In this document: piece after piece, positions 25,301-32,325 of the stretch
Numbering within the stretch: position 1 is the stretch's first letter
How the letters are laid out: each line of letters starts with the position of its first letter
NCBI GenBank assembly: GCA_947479085.1
Contig: CANJYB010000017.1
Coordinates: 1-34,954 of the forward strand
Direction: 5' to 3'
DNA: 34,954 nucleotides
Origin: Bacteroidota bacterium
Lineage (GTDB): Bacteria > Bacteroidota > Bacteroidia > 2-12-FULL-35-15
Notes under the pieces: model-generated
Told to the model about the DNA's origin: nothing
The model's input: only the letters and a program-made list of their open reading frames with translations
Databases searched by the model: none
Program-made: the position numbers and the translations under genes

Positions 25301-26287
25301 GTAACCGGTACCGCAGGAACCTGTTCCGACTCGGCTTTTGCAACCGTAACAGTTGTGCCATCTCTTACTGTTATCGTAAATTCTGTAACCATTTGTGAAG
25401 GAAATACTGCTAACCTGACAGCTAATGGTGCAAATGTTTATATCTGGAGTGCCGGAGCCACAAGCGTTGGTGTAAATACTGCTGATGCTAATCCTATAAC
25501 GACATCTACTTATACCGTAACTGGTAGTTCAGGAAACTGTTCTGCTACTGCTGTATCTACCGTAACTGTTTTACCTCCTCTTACCGTTTCAGTAAATTCG
25601 GTAACCATCTGTGCAGGAGATACTGCAAACTTAGCAGCTAACGGTGCAACGGCCTATACCTGGAGTGCAGGAGCAACCAGTGTGGGAGCAAATACTGCTG
25701 ATGCTACTCCTCTAGCTACATCTACTTATACGGTAACAGGTAGTTCAGGTACTTGTACCGGAACAGCTTTATCTACCGTAACAGTAGATACCATTCCTGC
25801 TATCCCAACTATTTCAACTGCTGGCAATGTGTTGATTTCAAGTTCAACCACCGGAAACCAATGGTATTTTAACGGTGCTATTATTCTTGGGGCAAATAGC
25901 CAATATTATACAGCCTTTGCAAATGGAACTTACACCGTTATTGTAAGCAACGGCAACTGTTCTTCTGCTGAATCAAACCCTGAACTTTATTATTCTGTAG
26001 GAATAGCAAGTACTTCCGGCTCGGATAATACGGTGAGCATTTATCCTAATCCATTCTCTGATAATTTTTCATTGTCTTTTTATTTAAAAGATGCAGAGCA
26101 AATTAAAATAGAAGTAACTGATGTTTTGGGCAGAAACATTAAGACTCTGGAAGAAAGAGAATTTGCTGAAGGAAATAATACATTGGAAATTAATTTTACC
26201 AGCGGGGAATTAAAAGAGGGGATTTATTTCCTTAAAATGATTTCAGCTAAGGGTACTATTGTAGAGAAGATTGTAAAAATGAAATAA
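22394..26287 (+). CDS. P-domain / CotH / PKD / Ig-repeat protein with T9SS domain (copy 2)
   Basis: 1297 residues. Signal peptide about 1-19 (KKKLLTTFCLLLTGLLSAQ). About 22-160 is a P-domain (VNINIVHPNVGDLRIKLTAP, NPNGTWTLQVRDATTGN). About 175-590 is a CotH kinase-like domain closely similar to the previous gene (PAEHDWVLYAPYDDKT, GGYIIKVDK at 341-349, Asp437 in KNVDGYR, Asp463 in AWDFNLAW). About 605-690 is a PKD domain (SWSWSFPGGSPSSSTLQNP). An unrelated Ig-like segment follows, then five Ig-like repeats of about 72 residues (nucleotides 24719-25792), one more Ig-like domain (GNQWYFNGAIILGANSQYY) and a T9SS type A domain (IYPNPFSDNFSL, TDVLGRNIK, GIYFLKM). The repeats probably act as a stalk that carries the N-terminal domains away from the surface. 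Ends at a terminator shared with a convergent gene. Confidence 0.9.
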   Translation: MKKKLLTTFCLLLTGLLSAQTFTNSVGGAITDNNVYTNFTITVSGLPTQLNTSTFGLEWVNINIVHPNVGDLRIKLTAPNGNVFYLTSFNGGTGDNYTNTTFSDTASVNISAGVAPFNGVYHPLDPLANFNNTMNPNGTWTLQVRDATTGNIGSLTNWSLHFGSQPAGGLTFTSSNLPIVVINTGGVTIPDEPKIRAWMGIIYNGPGVRNYMNNPFNNYRDSIGIETRGSSSAGFPQKQYGIETRNNAGLPLDTTVLGMPAEHDWVLYAPYDDKTCIRNVLTYDIANKTGHYASRTKLCEVVLNGQYQGIYVWMEKVKRDSNRCDVAKLDSNDVAGDSLTGGYIIKVDKLTGNGGDGWYSNYLSPVSNHTIYFQYHYPSELDILPAQKTYLQNYVDSFETALNGPNFQDPVNGFRKYASQGSFIDYFLLNEISKNVDGYRLSSYLHKDKYSKGGKLKAGPAWDFNLAWWNANYCNGNVTTGWEYNFNSVCSSDGFQNPFWWSKLLQDTMYVKALRCRWNELRQTTLSITTLNNYIDSLAAYLQEAQVRHFTKWPIIGVYTWPNPTPIPTSYAGEITALKSWIQSRVTWMDANLPGTCVPSIADFYSNNLVVCAGDSIKFHDNSSLYPTSWSWSFPGGSPSSSTLQNPKILYPTAGTYNVTLTATNIAGSGAPVTFTSYITVNPLPVVTAPANVNACVGSPVAASSFTSSVIGTTFQWTNSDTTIGLATSGTGDFSSFNAINTTGTPVSSTVTVTPTANGCLGNPITYTITVNPLPSVSVDSTTICEGTTASLTANGGTSYTWSAGATPTGVNTADVSPLTTTTYTVTGTTAGCSTTAVSTINVQSAINVTVNSPTICSGQTTGLTAGGATSFSWSAGATTTGTNTADVSPSVTTTYTVTGTDAACTATAAATVTVDPAVSVSINSPSICTGETANLVANGATSYTWSSGVNITGNNSADVSPTITTTYTVTGTAGTCSDSAFATVTVVPSLTVIVNSVTICEGNTANLTANGANVYIWSAGATSVGVNTADANPITTSTYTVTGSSGNCSATAVSTVTVLPPLTVSVNSVTICAGDTANLAANGATAYTWSAGATSVGANTADATPLATSTYTVTGSSGTCTGTALSTVTVDTIPAIPTISTAGNVLISSSTTGNQWYFNGAIILGANSQYYTAFANGTYTVIVSNGNCSSAESNPELYYSVGIASTSGSDNTVSIYPNPFSDNFSLSFYLKDAEQIKIEVTDVLGRNIKTLEEREFAEGNNTLEINFTSGELKEGIYFLKMISAKGTIVEKIVKMK
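24719..25792 (+). repeat. Five tandem Ig-like coding repeats
   Basis: Five units of about 215 bases (71-72 codons) inside the second CotH gene. Each contains TICxGxTAxLxANGATSYTW, SAGAT, NTADVSP and TTTYTVTG motifs and one conserved pair of Cys. Units 4 and 5 are the most alike (both have WSAGATSVG and STYTVTGSSG), suggesting that the array grew at its C-terminal end most recently. Confidence 0.85.
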
Positions 26288-26310
26288 CATTTATCAATGT
26301 AAATAAAAAA

Positions 26311-26337
26311 GGCGGTCTGGTTGACCGCCTTTTTTTA
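26311..26337. terminator. Bidirectional terminator
   Basis: GGCGGTC (26311-26317), loop TGGTT, GACCGCC (26323-26329), with an A run before and a T run after. It lies between the CotH gene and the convergent YwqK-like gene, whose stop codon is reached at the outer edge of the T run. Confidence 0.92.
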
Positions 26338-27096
26338 TTTCTTTAGTTCACCGTTTTTATAATTTTCGGTTTTAATTACTTTTCCTTCTTCATCCATTTC
26401 TTTCCATGGACCTTCCTTCTTTCCATGCACATACTTTCCTGTTACCTTTGGTTTGCCGCTTTCAAAGTATTCGTGGTAATCTCCCTCTTCCATATTGTTT
26501 ACCATATTTACTTCCGTGTTCACATTCCCATTTTTATAAAATGATTTTTCAGGACCATCAATCACTCCCATTTTATAATTGTATTCCATGTTCACTTTTC
26601 CTTCAGGGAAATACCATTCTGTTTTTCCATCGCGTTTCCCGTTTTTAAAAATTCCTTTTTCCTGGATTTTACCATCATTATAATAAAGGTTCTTCACCCC
26701 GTTATATACTCCCATTTTATAATCTATTTCTGAACTTACTCTTGCACCATTTAAATAGGTATAGCATTTTCCATTCAGGGTATCGTTTATGTAATTATCC
26801 TTTTTATTGTAAAACCCTGATTTATCAATGGCTATACTGATACCGTTCTTCTTTCCGTTTTTGTATTCGTCAAGGTTACTTATTATTCCATTCATATAAT
26901 AACCAATCCAAAGTCCTTCCTTTTTGTCGTTTACATAGGTACCACACCAGTCTATCTGTTTATCCTTTTCTTTCCAGAAACCATTTTTCTTTCCGGAGGA
27001 ATCGGTTTTATTTGTATCAGCAGGCAGCGTGGTAATGGCCATTGCTGAGCAGCTTATTGCAAGCATTGTAATGACGGATAATATTGTTTTTTTCAT
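26335..27096 (-). CDS. Exported YwqK/MORN-repeat protein
   Basis: 253 residues. Signal peptide about 1-20 (KKTILSVITMLAISCSAMA). The rest is a chain of about eight MORN_2-type repeats of about 22-24 residues with the pattern G-x-W/Y-x-x-Y/F-x-x-G-x-x-x-x-x-x-x-Y-K-N-G-K-K-x-G (for example GLWIGYYMNG, EYKNGKKNG, IFKNGKRDGKTEWYFPEG, GDYHEYFESGKPKVTG, KYVHGKKEGPWKEMDEEG). Annotation pipelines often call such proteins toxin-antitoxin system YwqK family antitoxin, but a toxin partner is not present here and the exported location makes that role doubtful. More likely a structural repeat protein of the periplasm or surface. Transcribed alone on the minus strand. Confidence 0.85.
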   Translation of the reverse strand: MKKTILSVITMLAISCSAMAITTLPADTNKTDSSGKKNGFWKEKDKQIDWCGTYVNDKKEGLWIGYYMNGIISNLDEYKNGKKNGISIAIDKSGFYNKKDNYINDTLNGKCYTYLNGARVSSEIDYKMGVYNGVKNLYYNDGKIQEKGIFKNGKRDGKTEWYFPEGKVNMEYNYKMGVIDGPEKSFYKNGNVNTEVNMVNNMEEGDYHEYFESGKPKVTGKYVHGKKEGPWKEMDEEGKVIKTENYKNGELKK

Positions 27097-27183
27097 AATT
27101 AATTGTTTAATTTTTTACGATGCAAAATTCTTACTTTTTAAAATTCGTTATTATAATGTTGCTGTTAAAATTTGTTAAGCAAC

Positions 27184-28230
27184 TTACAACCATTTTTTTC
27201 TCCTGAAATAAAACAAGAGTGAAACAATCATAGAAATCATAACTATCCATACTATGGCGTACCCCCAGGGACTTTCCAGTTCGGGCATGTATTTAAAATT
27301 CATGCCGTACACCCCCGCAATAAATGTAACCGGAACAAACAAGGTGGTAATAATAGTTAACACTTTCATTACTTCATTCATGCGGTTACTTACACTCGAA
27401 AGATAAATATCCATCATTCCTGAAAGCAAATCACGATAAGTTTCCACGGTATCAATTACTCTTACGGTATGGTCATGCACATCCCGCAAATAAATATCAG
27501 TGGTTGGTTTAATGAGTTCTGTTTCGCTTCTTTGAAAATTATTTATCAACTCACGCATTGGCCAAACTGCTTTTCGGACAAAAATCATTTCCCTTTTCAT
27601 GTAATGCAATTGCTGCATGGTTTCCTTTGTTGGCTCCGTAATTAAATCTTCTTCCAGCAATTCTATTTTATCCCCTATCTTTTCCAAAATAGTAAAATAA
27701 CAATCCACCACAGCATCTATTAAGGCATACGCAAGGTAATCGGCCCCCATTTTTCTTATTTTCCCTTTTCCTGTACGAATACGGTTACGGATTAAATCAA
27801 AAGCATCTCCCCCGTGAACTTCCTGGAACGAAATAACCATGCCTTCCATTAGCACCACACTCAATTGTTCCGAACGAATCTCTGTATCGTAATACATCAT
27901 TTTCATAATCGTTACCACATAACTATCGAACTCTTCAAACTTGGCTCTCTGGCTGGTGTTTACAATATCTTCCAACGTTAATGCATGTATACTAAATTGT
28001 TTCCCGATGCGTTCAATCAACTCCACATTATGTATTCCATCTACATTAATCCACTTTACCATTAGCGGGTTAATGTGGTTCATACATTCATCTATGTCGT
28101 AAAAATCTTTTTCAACTACTTCGGTTTCGTTGAATTCAATAAGGGTAATTTTTACTTTTTCTTTATGGTCTTCACCATAATAGATAACCGTTCCCGGAGG
28201 GGCACCTGTTTTATTTTGTAACGTATTCAT
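27184..28230 (-). CDS. corA: CorA magnesium/cobalt transporter
   Basis: 348 residues, the normal length for CorA. A long N-terminal cytoplasmic alpha/beta and coiled-coil region (HALTLEDIVNTSQRAKFEEF, then VVLMEGMVISFQE and ALIDAVVDCYFTILEKIGDK) leads to two C-terminal membrane helices: TTLFVPVTFIAGV (about 292-304) and AIVWIVMISMIVSLLFYF (about 325-342). Between them is the diagnostic GMN motif (309-311) in VYGMNFKYMPEL, which forms the selectivity filter, followed by the conserved Pro/Glu loop. The C terminus is the basic RRKKWL. It forms a homopentameric Mg2+ channel in the inner membrane. A heptamer repeat lies in the short leader, so its own promoter region is compact. Confidence 0.96.
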   Translation of the reverse strand: MNTLQNKTGAPPGTVIYYGEDHKEKVKITLIEFNETEVVEKDFYDIDECMNHINPLMVKWINVDGIHNVELIERIGKQFSIHALTLEDIVNTSQRAKFEEFDSYVVTIMKMMYYDTEIRSEQLSVVLMEGMVISFQEVHGGDAFDLIRNRIRTGKGKIRKMGADYLAYALIDAVVDCYFTILEKIGDKIELLEEDLITEPTKETMQQLHYMKREMIFVRKAVWPMRELINNFQRSETELIKPTTDIYLRDVHDHTVRVIDTVETYRDLLSGMMDIYLSSVSNRMNEVMKVLTIITTLFVPVTFIAGVYGMNFKYMPELESPWGYAIVWIVMISMIVSLLFYFRRKKWL

Positions 28231-28238
28231 TTGATAAA

Positions 28239-28273
28239 AGTATTATGTATTAAGTACCATGTACTAAGTATTT
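28239..28273. repeat. Five 7-bp tandem repeats
   Basis: AGTATTA, TGTATTA, AGTACCA, TGTACTA, AGTATTT follow each other without gaps between the corA start and the rsmI stop. The unit is WGTAYYA. It resembles heptameric short tandem repeats found between genes in other bacteria. Confidence 0.6.
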
Positions 28274-28287
28274 TGAATAATAAAACA

Positions 28288-29001
28288 TTACTCTTCGTCA
28301 TCATTCTCCTTCGGAATAGAGCGGGAAGTAGCTTGTTTATTCCCTTCCAGCACAATTACTATTTCTCCTTTGATTGTTTTTGTTTTAAAATAGTCGGCCA
28401 GTTCCTGTAAAGTTCCGCGTTTATTTTCTTCAAACATTTTAGTCAGTTCTCTTGATACGGAAGCTTTCCGCTCTGCTCCATAAAATTCTATAAACTGTTC
28501 CAATGCTTTTACAAGGCGATGAGGCGATTCGTAAAACACAATGGTTCTATGTTCGTTTATCAATGATTTTATTTTTGTTTGTCTTCCTTTTTTCTGGGGA
28601 AGAAATCCAACAAAAACAAATTCATCGCAAGGCAAACCGGAATTGACCAAGGCAGGTACAAAGGCTGTAGCACCGGGCAAACATTCCACTTCTATTCCTT
28701 TGGCAATGCATTCTCTTATCAATAAAAAACCGGGGTCGGAGATTCCGGGGGTTCCTGCATCGGTTATCAATGCTATCTTTTCTCCGTTTGCTATGCGTTC
28801 CGAAATCATCTCAACGGTTTTATGTTCGTTGTGCTGATGATGAGCAAACATTTTTTTTTCAATACTTAAATGCTTTAATAGAATGCCTGACTTGCGGGTA
28901 TCTTCTGCCAGTATTAAATCTACTTCTTTTAAAATACGGATGGCCCGAAGGGTAATATCTTCAAGGTTTCCGATGGGTGTAGGGACTATGTATAATTTCA
29001 T
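28288..29001 (-). CDS. rsmI: 16S rRNA (cytidine(1402)-2'-O)-methyltransferase
   Basis: 237 residues from the ATG at 29001; the frame is open 12 codons further, but MKLYIVPTPIGNLEDITLRA is the canonical N terminus. Family motifs in order: VPTPIGNLEDIT (about 6-17), AEDTRKS (about 33-39), ITDAGTPGISDPG (about 82-94, the SAM-binding part), LPGATAFVPALVNSGLP (about 107-123), FVGFLPQKK, and FYESPHRL. The enzyme 2'-O-methylates C1402 of 16S rRNA in the decoding centre, together with RsmH which does the N4 position. It is a tetrapyrrole-methylase-fold, SAM-dependent enzyme of the cytosol. Normal length, all motifs intact; near-universal gene. Confidence 0.96.
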   Translation of the reverse strand: MKLYIVPTPIGNLEDITLRAIRILKEVDLILAEDTRKSGILLKHLSIEKKMFAHHQHNEHKTVEMISERIANGEKIALITDAGTPGISDPGFLLIRECIAKGIEVECLPGATAFVPALVNSGLPCDEFVFVGFLPQKKGRQTKIKSLINEHRTIVFYESPHRLVKALEQFIEFYGAERKASVSRELTKMFEENKRGTLQELADYFKTKTIKGEIVIVLEGNKQATSRSIPKENDDEE

Positions 29002-29015
29002 AAATGAATGGTTCT

Positions 29016-29080
29016 CGCAAAGGCGCAAAGTTCGCAAAGATTACAATTAGCTTTTTTCTTGCGTGCTTTGCGTCTTTGCG
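29016..29080. repeat. Inverted repeat of CGCAAAG triplets
   Basis: Left arm 29016-29039 has three CGCAAAG blocks (CGCAAAG, G, CGCAAAG, TT, CGCAAAG). Right arm 29058-29080 is its near reverse complement (CTTGCG, TG, CTTTGCG, T, CTTTGCG) after an 18-base spacer. Only about three positions fail to pair. It fills the gap between rsmI and the M28 peptidase gene and would form a large hairpin in either transcript. Confidence 0.75.
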
Positions 29081-29087
29081 TGCAAAA

Positions 29088-30446
29088 TTAATTCGTGTTG
29101 AGGCTATCGCCAAACTTAGTTATCAATTCGAACAAATTCTGAAATTCGTTCAAAGGTAATGTTTCTGCTCTATCATATATATCATGATACGCCTTTATTC
29201 CTCCCATGGTGTAAATAAAACAGGCATGTACTCCATGTTCCGAAAAGAAGTAATGGTCGCTGTTGGCCGCTTTGCCTCTTATCTTCACGTCTTTAATAAA
29301 ATTATGTTCCAAATTAATTTGTTTGAGCTTATCAAACTCATTTTTAAATAAGGTTCCGTTCACAACAGTTATGCCATCTTCACCCGTTCCCATAATGTCC
29401 ATATTGAGTAAAAATTTAATTTGCTTTAAAGGAAATAAAGGATGTTCCACATAATATTTGGAACCCAACAAACCTACTTCTTCACCACAAAAAGCCATGA
29501 AAGCAATTGAACATTTAGGTTTGTGTTCGGGCATGGAATAATACCTGGCAAGGTTAAGCAGCATAGCACAACCACTTGCATTATCATTGGCTCCCGGGAA
29601 ATAGACATCCTTTCCCATCTGACCTAAATGGTCGTAATGGGCGGAGTATACTATAAATGAATCAGGATGTTCAGAACCTTTAATGTATCCAATTACATTT
29701 TGAGAAGGGTGAGCAGGGAGGAATTTGGTTTGCATGTTTAATGCGCCAATAAATTCTTTTCCACATAAATTGAAACTATCAACAGGTATTTGAATGGTTG
29801 TATATTTAGAAATTTCTTGCGATTGATCCCAAGTTAGTTTCTTTACCAACTCAATTACCCCAGCGGTTCCAAAATAATTTTCTTTAGTTTTTTTTAAATA
29901 CTCTATTTTTGATTTGTCTGTAACCCCTCTATCATCAATAATAACAAAAGTGTGAGAAGGGTTCTTTATTTTCTTTTTGAAACGATTAAACTTTTTTAAT
30001 GATGTGGTATATGTGGAATCAAAAACTAAAAAGTTCAATGTATTAACGAAAGAAGGTGAACCTGGAGAAATTAAAAAATTGCTCCCAGCTGCACCTTTAA
30101 AACTTTCACATTTTTTTTCTTTTCTTTCCGGATCAAAATAATCAACGCCAAGCCAAAAATCAATTTTCCCCGGAAAAGTATTCACTGCAAACGAAAACCT
30201 CTGATAATAGTCCTCCTTAAAACTATTTAATCCAGACTTTTTAAATTCTGTTTTTAAATAATTGGCAGCTATGCTATCGCCTCCATTTACATATCCCCGG
30301 CCATGCATACTTTCGGAAGCCATAGTATCCACTATTTTTCGGGCATAATAATAGGCATCTCCCTTTTTTATTTCCTGCGGAAAAACAAAGCAGGGAATAC
30401 AAAGAAAAAGGAAGAACAGTACACTCTTTTTTATAGTAAATAACAT
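29088..30446 (-). CDS. Exported M28-family zinc peptidase
   Basis: 452 residues. Signal peptide about 1-23 (KKSVLFFLFLCIPCFVFPQ). The catalytic part shows the M28 pattern: SAHYDHLG with His270 and Asp272, GANDNASG with bridging Asp288, the acid pair FCGEEVGLLGS with Glu322 (base) and Glu323, NMDIMG with Asp350, and a C-terminal AYHDIYDRAET carrying the last zinc His. The region between about 100 and 240 before the catalytic core could be a PA-type lid (KFNRFKKKIKNPSHTFVIID). The early MHGRGY segment is usual in Bacteroidota members. No T9SS domain, so the protein is expected in the periplasm or as a lipid-free outer-membrane protein. It acts as an amino- or carboxypeptidase; exact specificity cannot be read. 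Confidence 0.92.
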   Translation of the reverse strand: MLFTIKKSVLFFLFLCIPCFVFPQEIKKGDAYYYARKIVDTMASESMHGRGYVNGGDSIAANYLKTEFKKSGLNSFKEDYYQRFSFAVNTFPGKIDFWLGVDYFDPERKEKKCESFKGAAGSNFLISPGSPSFVNTLNFLVFDSTYTTSLKKFNRFKKKIKNPSHTFVIIDDRGVTDKSKIEYLKKTKENYFGTAGVIELVKKLTWDQSQEISKYTTIQIPVDSFNLCGKEFIGALNMQTKFLPAHPSQNVIGYIKGSEHPDSFIVYSAHYDHLGQMGKDVYFPGANDNASGCAMLLNLARYYSMPEHKPKCSIAFMAFCGEEVGLLGSKYYVEHPLFPLKQIKFLLNMDIMGTGEDGITVVNGTLFKNEFDKLKQINLEHNFIKDVKIRGKAANSDHYFFSEHGVHACFIYTMGGIKAYHDIYDRAETLPLNEFQNLFELITKFGDSLNTN

Positions 30447-30534
30447 AATAATGCAGGTAAATTATAACAACACCTCTTATCTAATCCTTTCTCCAATTGA
30501 GCTTTATTAATTTATAAAGGTTTAAAAATCAAAA

Positions 30535-30870
30535 CCCCAAGGTTTTGTACCAAAGTTCGGGAAGTTTTGCCAAAAGTTCCGAAGATTTGACGAAACTTCC
30601 GAAGATTTCCGAAAAGTTCCGAAGATTTAACCAAACCTCGGATGTTTTGAACCATTCCTCGGATGTTTTGGTCAAAAGTTCCGAAGATTTTCAAAAAGTT
30701 CCGAAGATTTGCGAAAAGTTCGGAAGTTTGGACGGAAACATCCAGGTTTTGATTCAAAACCTTAGGGTTTCAATTTATATACTTAGGGTTTCCATTCATA
30801 CCTTCCGGGTTTTACTTAATATATACCAGGTTTTGATTAAATCCATTCATGTTTCGGATAAAAATTTTGG
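30535..30870. repeat. ~21-bp tandem array no. 3
   Basis: About sixteen degenerate units. The TTCCGAAGATTT-type cores begin at 30556, 30577, 30597, 30617, 30637, 30658, 30679, 30699 and 30719; a second block with CAGGTTTTGAT or TTAGGGTTT cores follows at 30741, 30762, 30783, 30803 and 30824 and decays by 30870. Spacing is 20-22 bp, so this array drifts, unlike the two strict ones. It fills most of the 525-bp gap between the M28 peptidase start and the stop of the next gene. 30447-30534 is an AT-rich leader; 30871-30971 holds nothing recognised. Confidence 0.8.
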
Positions 30871-30971
30871 AAGATTAAAACAGAAGAGAAAGGAAACGAA
30901 TCAAAAGACTTGGCTTCCGGTTGAAATGAAACAGGTTTTGGCAAACAAACATAAGGTTTTGCTTCATTTAT

Positions 30972-31643
30972 TTAACTAAATCTTCTGCTTATCAGGTCCA
31001 TTAATCGTTTTACGGTATCTTTTTCCACATCCCAGTTATACAATAATTTTAAACTTAGAAAATAGGTCATTGCCGATTCGAAAGATTCAGATGAATTGAA
31101 TTGTTCAATCGCAACGGTATAATCCAGTGTATTTCCCTGAAACAATTCGTTGGTAAACTGGACCCGGTCATTTATTCCTATTGCAGCTTTCAGGTCGGTT
31201 ATGGCAGGTTTGGTAATTGTTTTTGCTGTTGGTTTTTCCGATTGTTTTTTTTCTTCCTTTTTTTCCACCTTTGCTTTTTCAACCACAGGAGGTAATTCGC
31301 TCCCGAACAAATCAGAAGATGCAACAGTTGGTTCTGTGGGTTTACTTTCCTTCACTTCTTCTTTAATAACTACCTCTGCTTTTGGCTCTGCTACAACATT
31401 TACAGGCTCCGGAGTTTTTTCCTGTTCCTGTTCCATCTCAGCAGGTTTTTCTGTTTCCATCTCTTCCGGAAGAGAATTGAGGTAATTAAACACAATCGAC
31501 CTTTCGTGTAATCTTTCTATTTTATGAAGAATAGATTCCAACTCCAGTTGCGGAATGTATTTACTGTCTCCTATATTATCCGAATGCTCTTTAATGCTGT
31601 TTATCAAAGCCGCAATTTCTTTCCTGATCTGGTATTTCGACAT
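30972..31643 (-). CDS. Charged helical protein of unknown function
   Basis: 223 residues, no signal peptide or membrane segment, so cytosolic. Residues about 1-62 look helical (KYQIRKEIAALINSIKEHSD, LELESILHKIERLHERSIVF). About 63-145 is a low-complexity Glu/Lys/Pro linker. About 150-223 is a compact helical domain (ITDLKAAIGINDRVQFTNEL, LDYTVAIEQFNSSESFESAM, RLMDLISRRF) that resembles the C terminus of an uncharacterised conserved protein found near thymidine kinase or other housekeeping genes in Bacteroidota. Divergent from tdk, with a shared AT-rich 103-base promoter region. No enzymatic motif; it may be an adaptor. The array no. 3 follows its stop. Confidence 0.75.
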   Translation of the reverse strand: MSKYQIRKEIAALINSIKEHSDNIGDSKYIPQLELESILHKIERLHERSIVFNYLNSLPEEMETEKPAEMEQEQEKTPEPVNVVAEPKAEVVIKEEVKESKPTEPTVASSDLFGSELPPVVEKAKVEKKEEKKQSEKPTAKTITKPAITDLKAAIGINDRVQFTNELFQGNTLDYTVAIEQFNSSESFESAMTYFLSLKLLYNWDVEKDTVKRLMDLISRRFS

Positions 31644-31746
31644 AGTAATTATATTTTTAAAGGTAAAATTTTACAACGCTTTTTTGATTAATTTCGTTGC
31701 TCATTTATTTGCAATAAAATTACAATAAATTTTTCACTAACAAAAA

Positions 31747-32322
31747 ATGTTTCTCGAAAACACCATTCATTCGCATAAACGAAAAGGAGTAATAGAAGTA
31801 ATTTGTGGTTCCATGTTTTCTGGAAAAACCGAAGAACTGATACGAAGAATGAAACGGGCACAGTTTGCAAAGCAAAAAGTGGAAATATTTAAACCCGCTA
31901 TTGACACACGTTACGATGAAGTTAAAGTAGTTTCACACGATAGTAATTCCATTCATTCCACTCCTGTCCCTTCTTCTTCCAATATTTTATTGCTTGCCAG
32001 TGATGTGCAGGTGGTAGGAATAGATGAGGCTCAATTTTTTGATATGGGGCTCACTGAAGTTTGTAATGAACTTGCCAATAATGGTGTTCGGGTTATCGTT
32101 GCCGGGCTGGATATGGACTATCTTGGAAAACCTTTTGGCCCTATGCCATCTTTATTGGCCATAGCAGAGTATGTTACCAAAGTTCATGCTATCTGTATGC
32201 GTTGCGGAAACCTTGCCAATCATTCTCATCGGATAACCGAAGAATCAGGACTGGTAGTGCTTGGCGAAACTAATAATTACGAACCTCTTTGCAGAGATTG
32301 TTTTACCGAAGCAAGAAAATAA
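31747..32322 (+). CDS. tdk: Thymidine kinase (type II)
   Basis: 191 residues, usual for the bacterial TK1-like enzyme. P-loop GSMFSGKT (about 21-28) in [20 protein letters not shown], the Walker B/catalytic IDEAQFF (about 92-98), [14 protein letters not shown] (substrate lasso, about 118-131) and a zinc knuckle of CMRCGN and CRDCF near the C terminus. It phosphorylates thymidine to dTMP with ATP for nucleotide salvage in the cytosol. The stop is 3 bases before the ATG of the murF-alr gene, so the two are co-transcribed. Confidence 0.96.
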   Translation: MFLENTIHSHKRKGVIEVICGSMFSGKTEELIRRMKRAQFAKQKVEIFKPAIDTRYDEVKVVSHDSNSIHSTPVPSSSNILLLASDVQVVGIDEAQFFDMGLTEVCNELANNGVRVIVAGLDMDYLGKPFGPMPSLLAIAEYVTKVHAICMRCGNLANHSHRITEESGLVVLGETNNYEPLCRDCFTEARK

Positions 32323-32325
32323 TTT

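Noticed and set aside
26335-27096. Antitoxin of a toxin-antitoxin pair
   Set aside because: The YwqK label is only a family name; there is no toxin partner and the protein has a signal peptide.
30512-30979. Plus-strand frame of 144 codons and minus-strand frame of 81 codons through array no. 3
   Set aside because: Same cause as above; the plus frame also overlaps the stop of a real gene.
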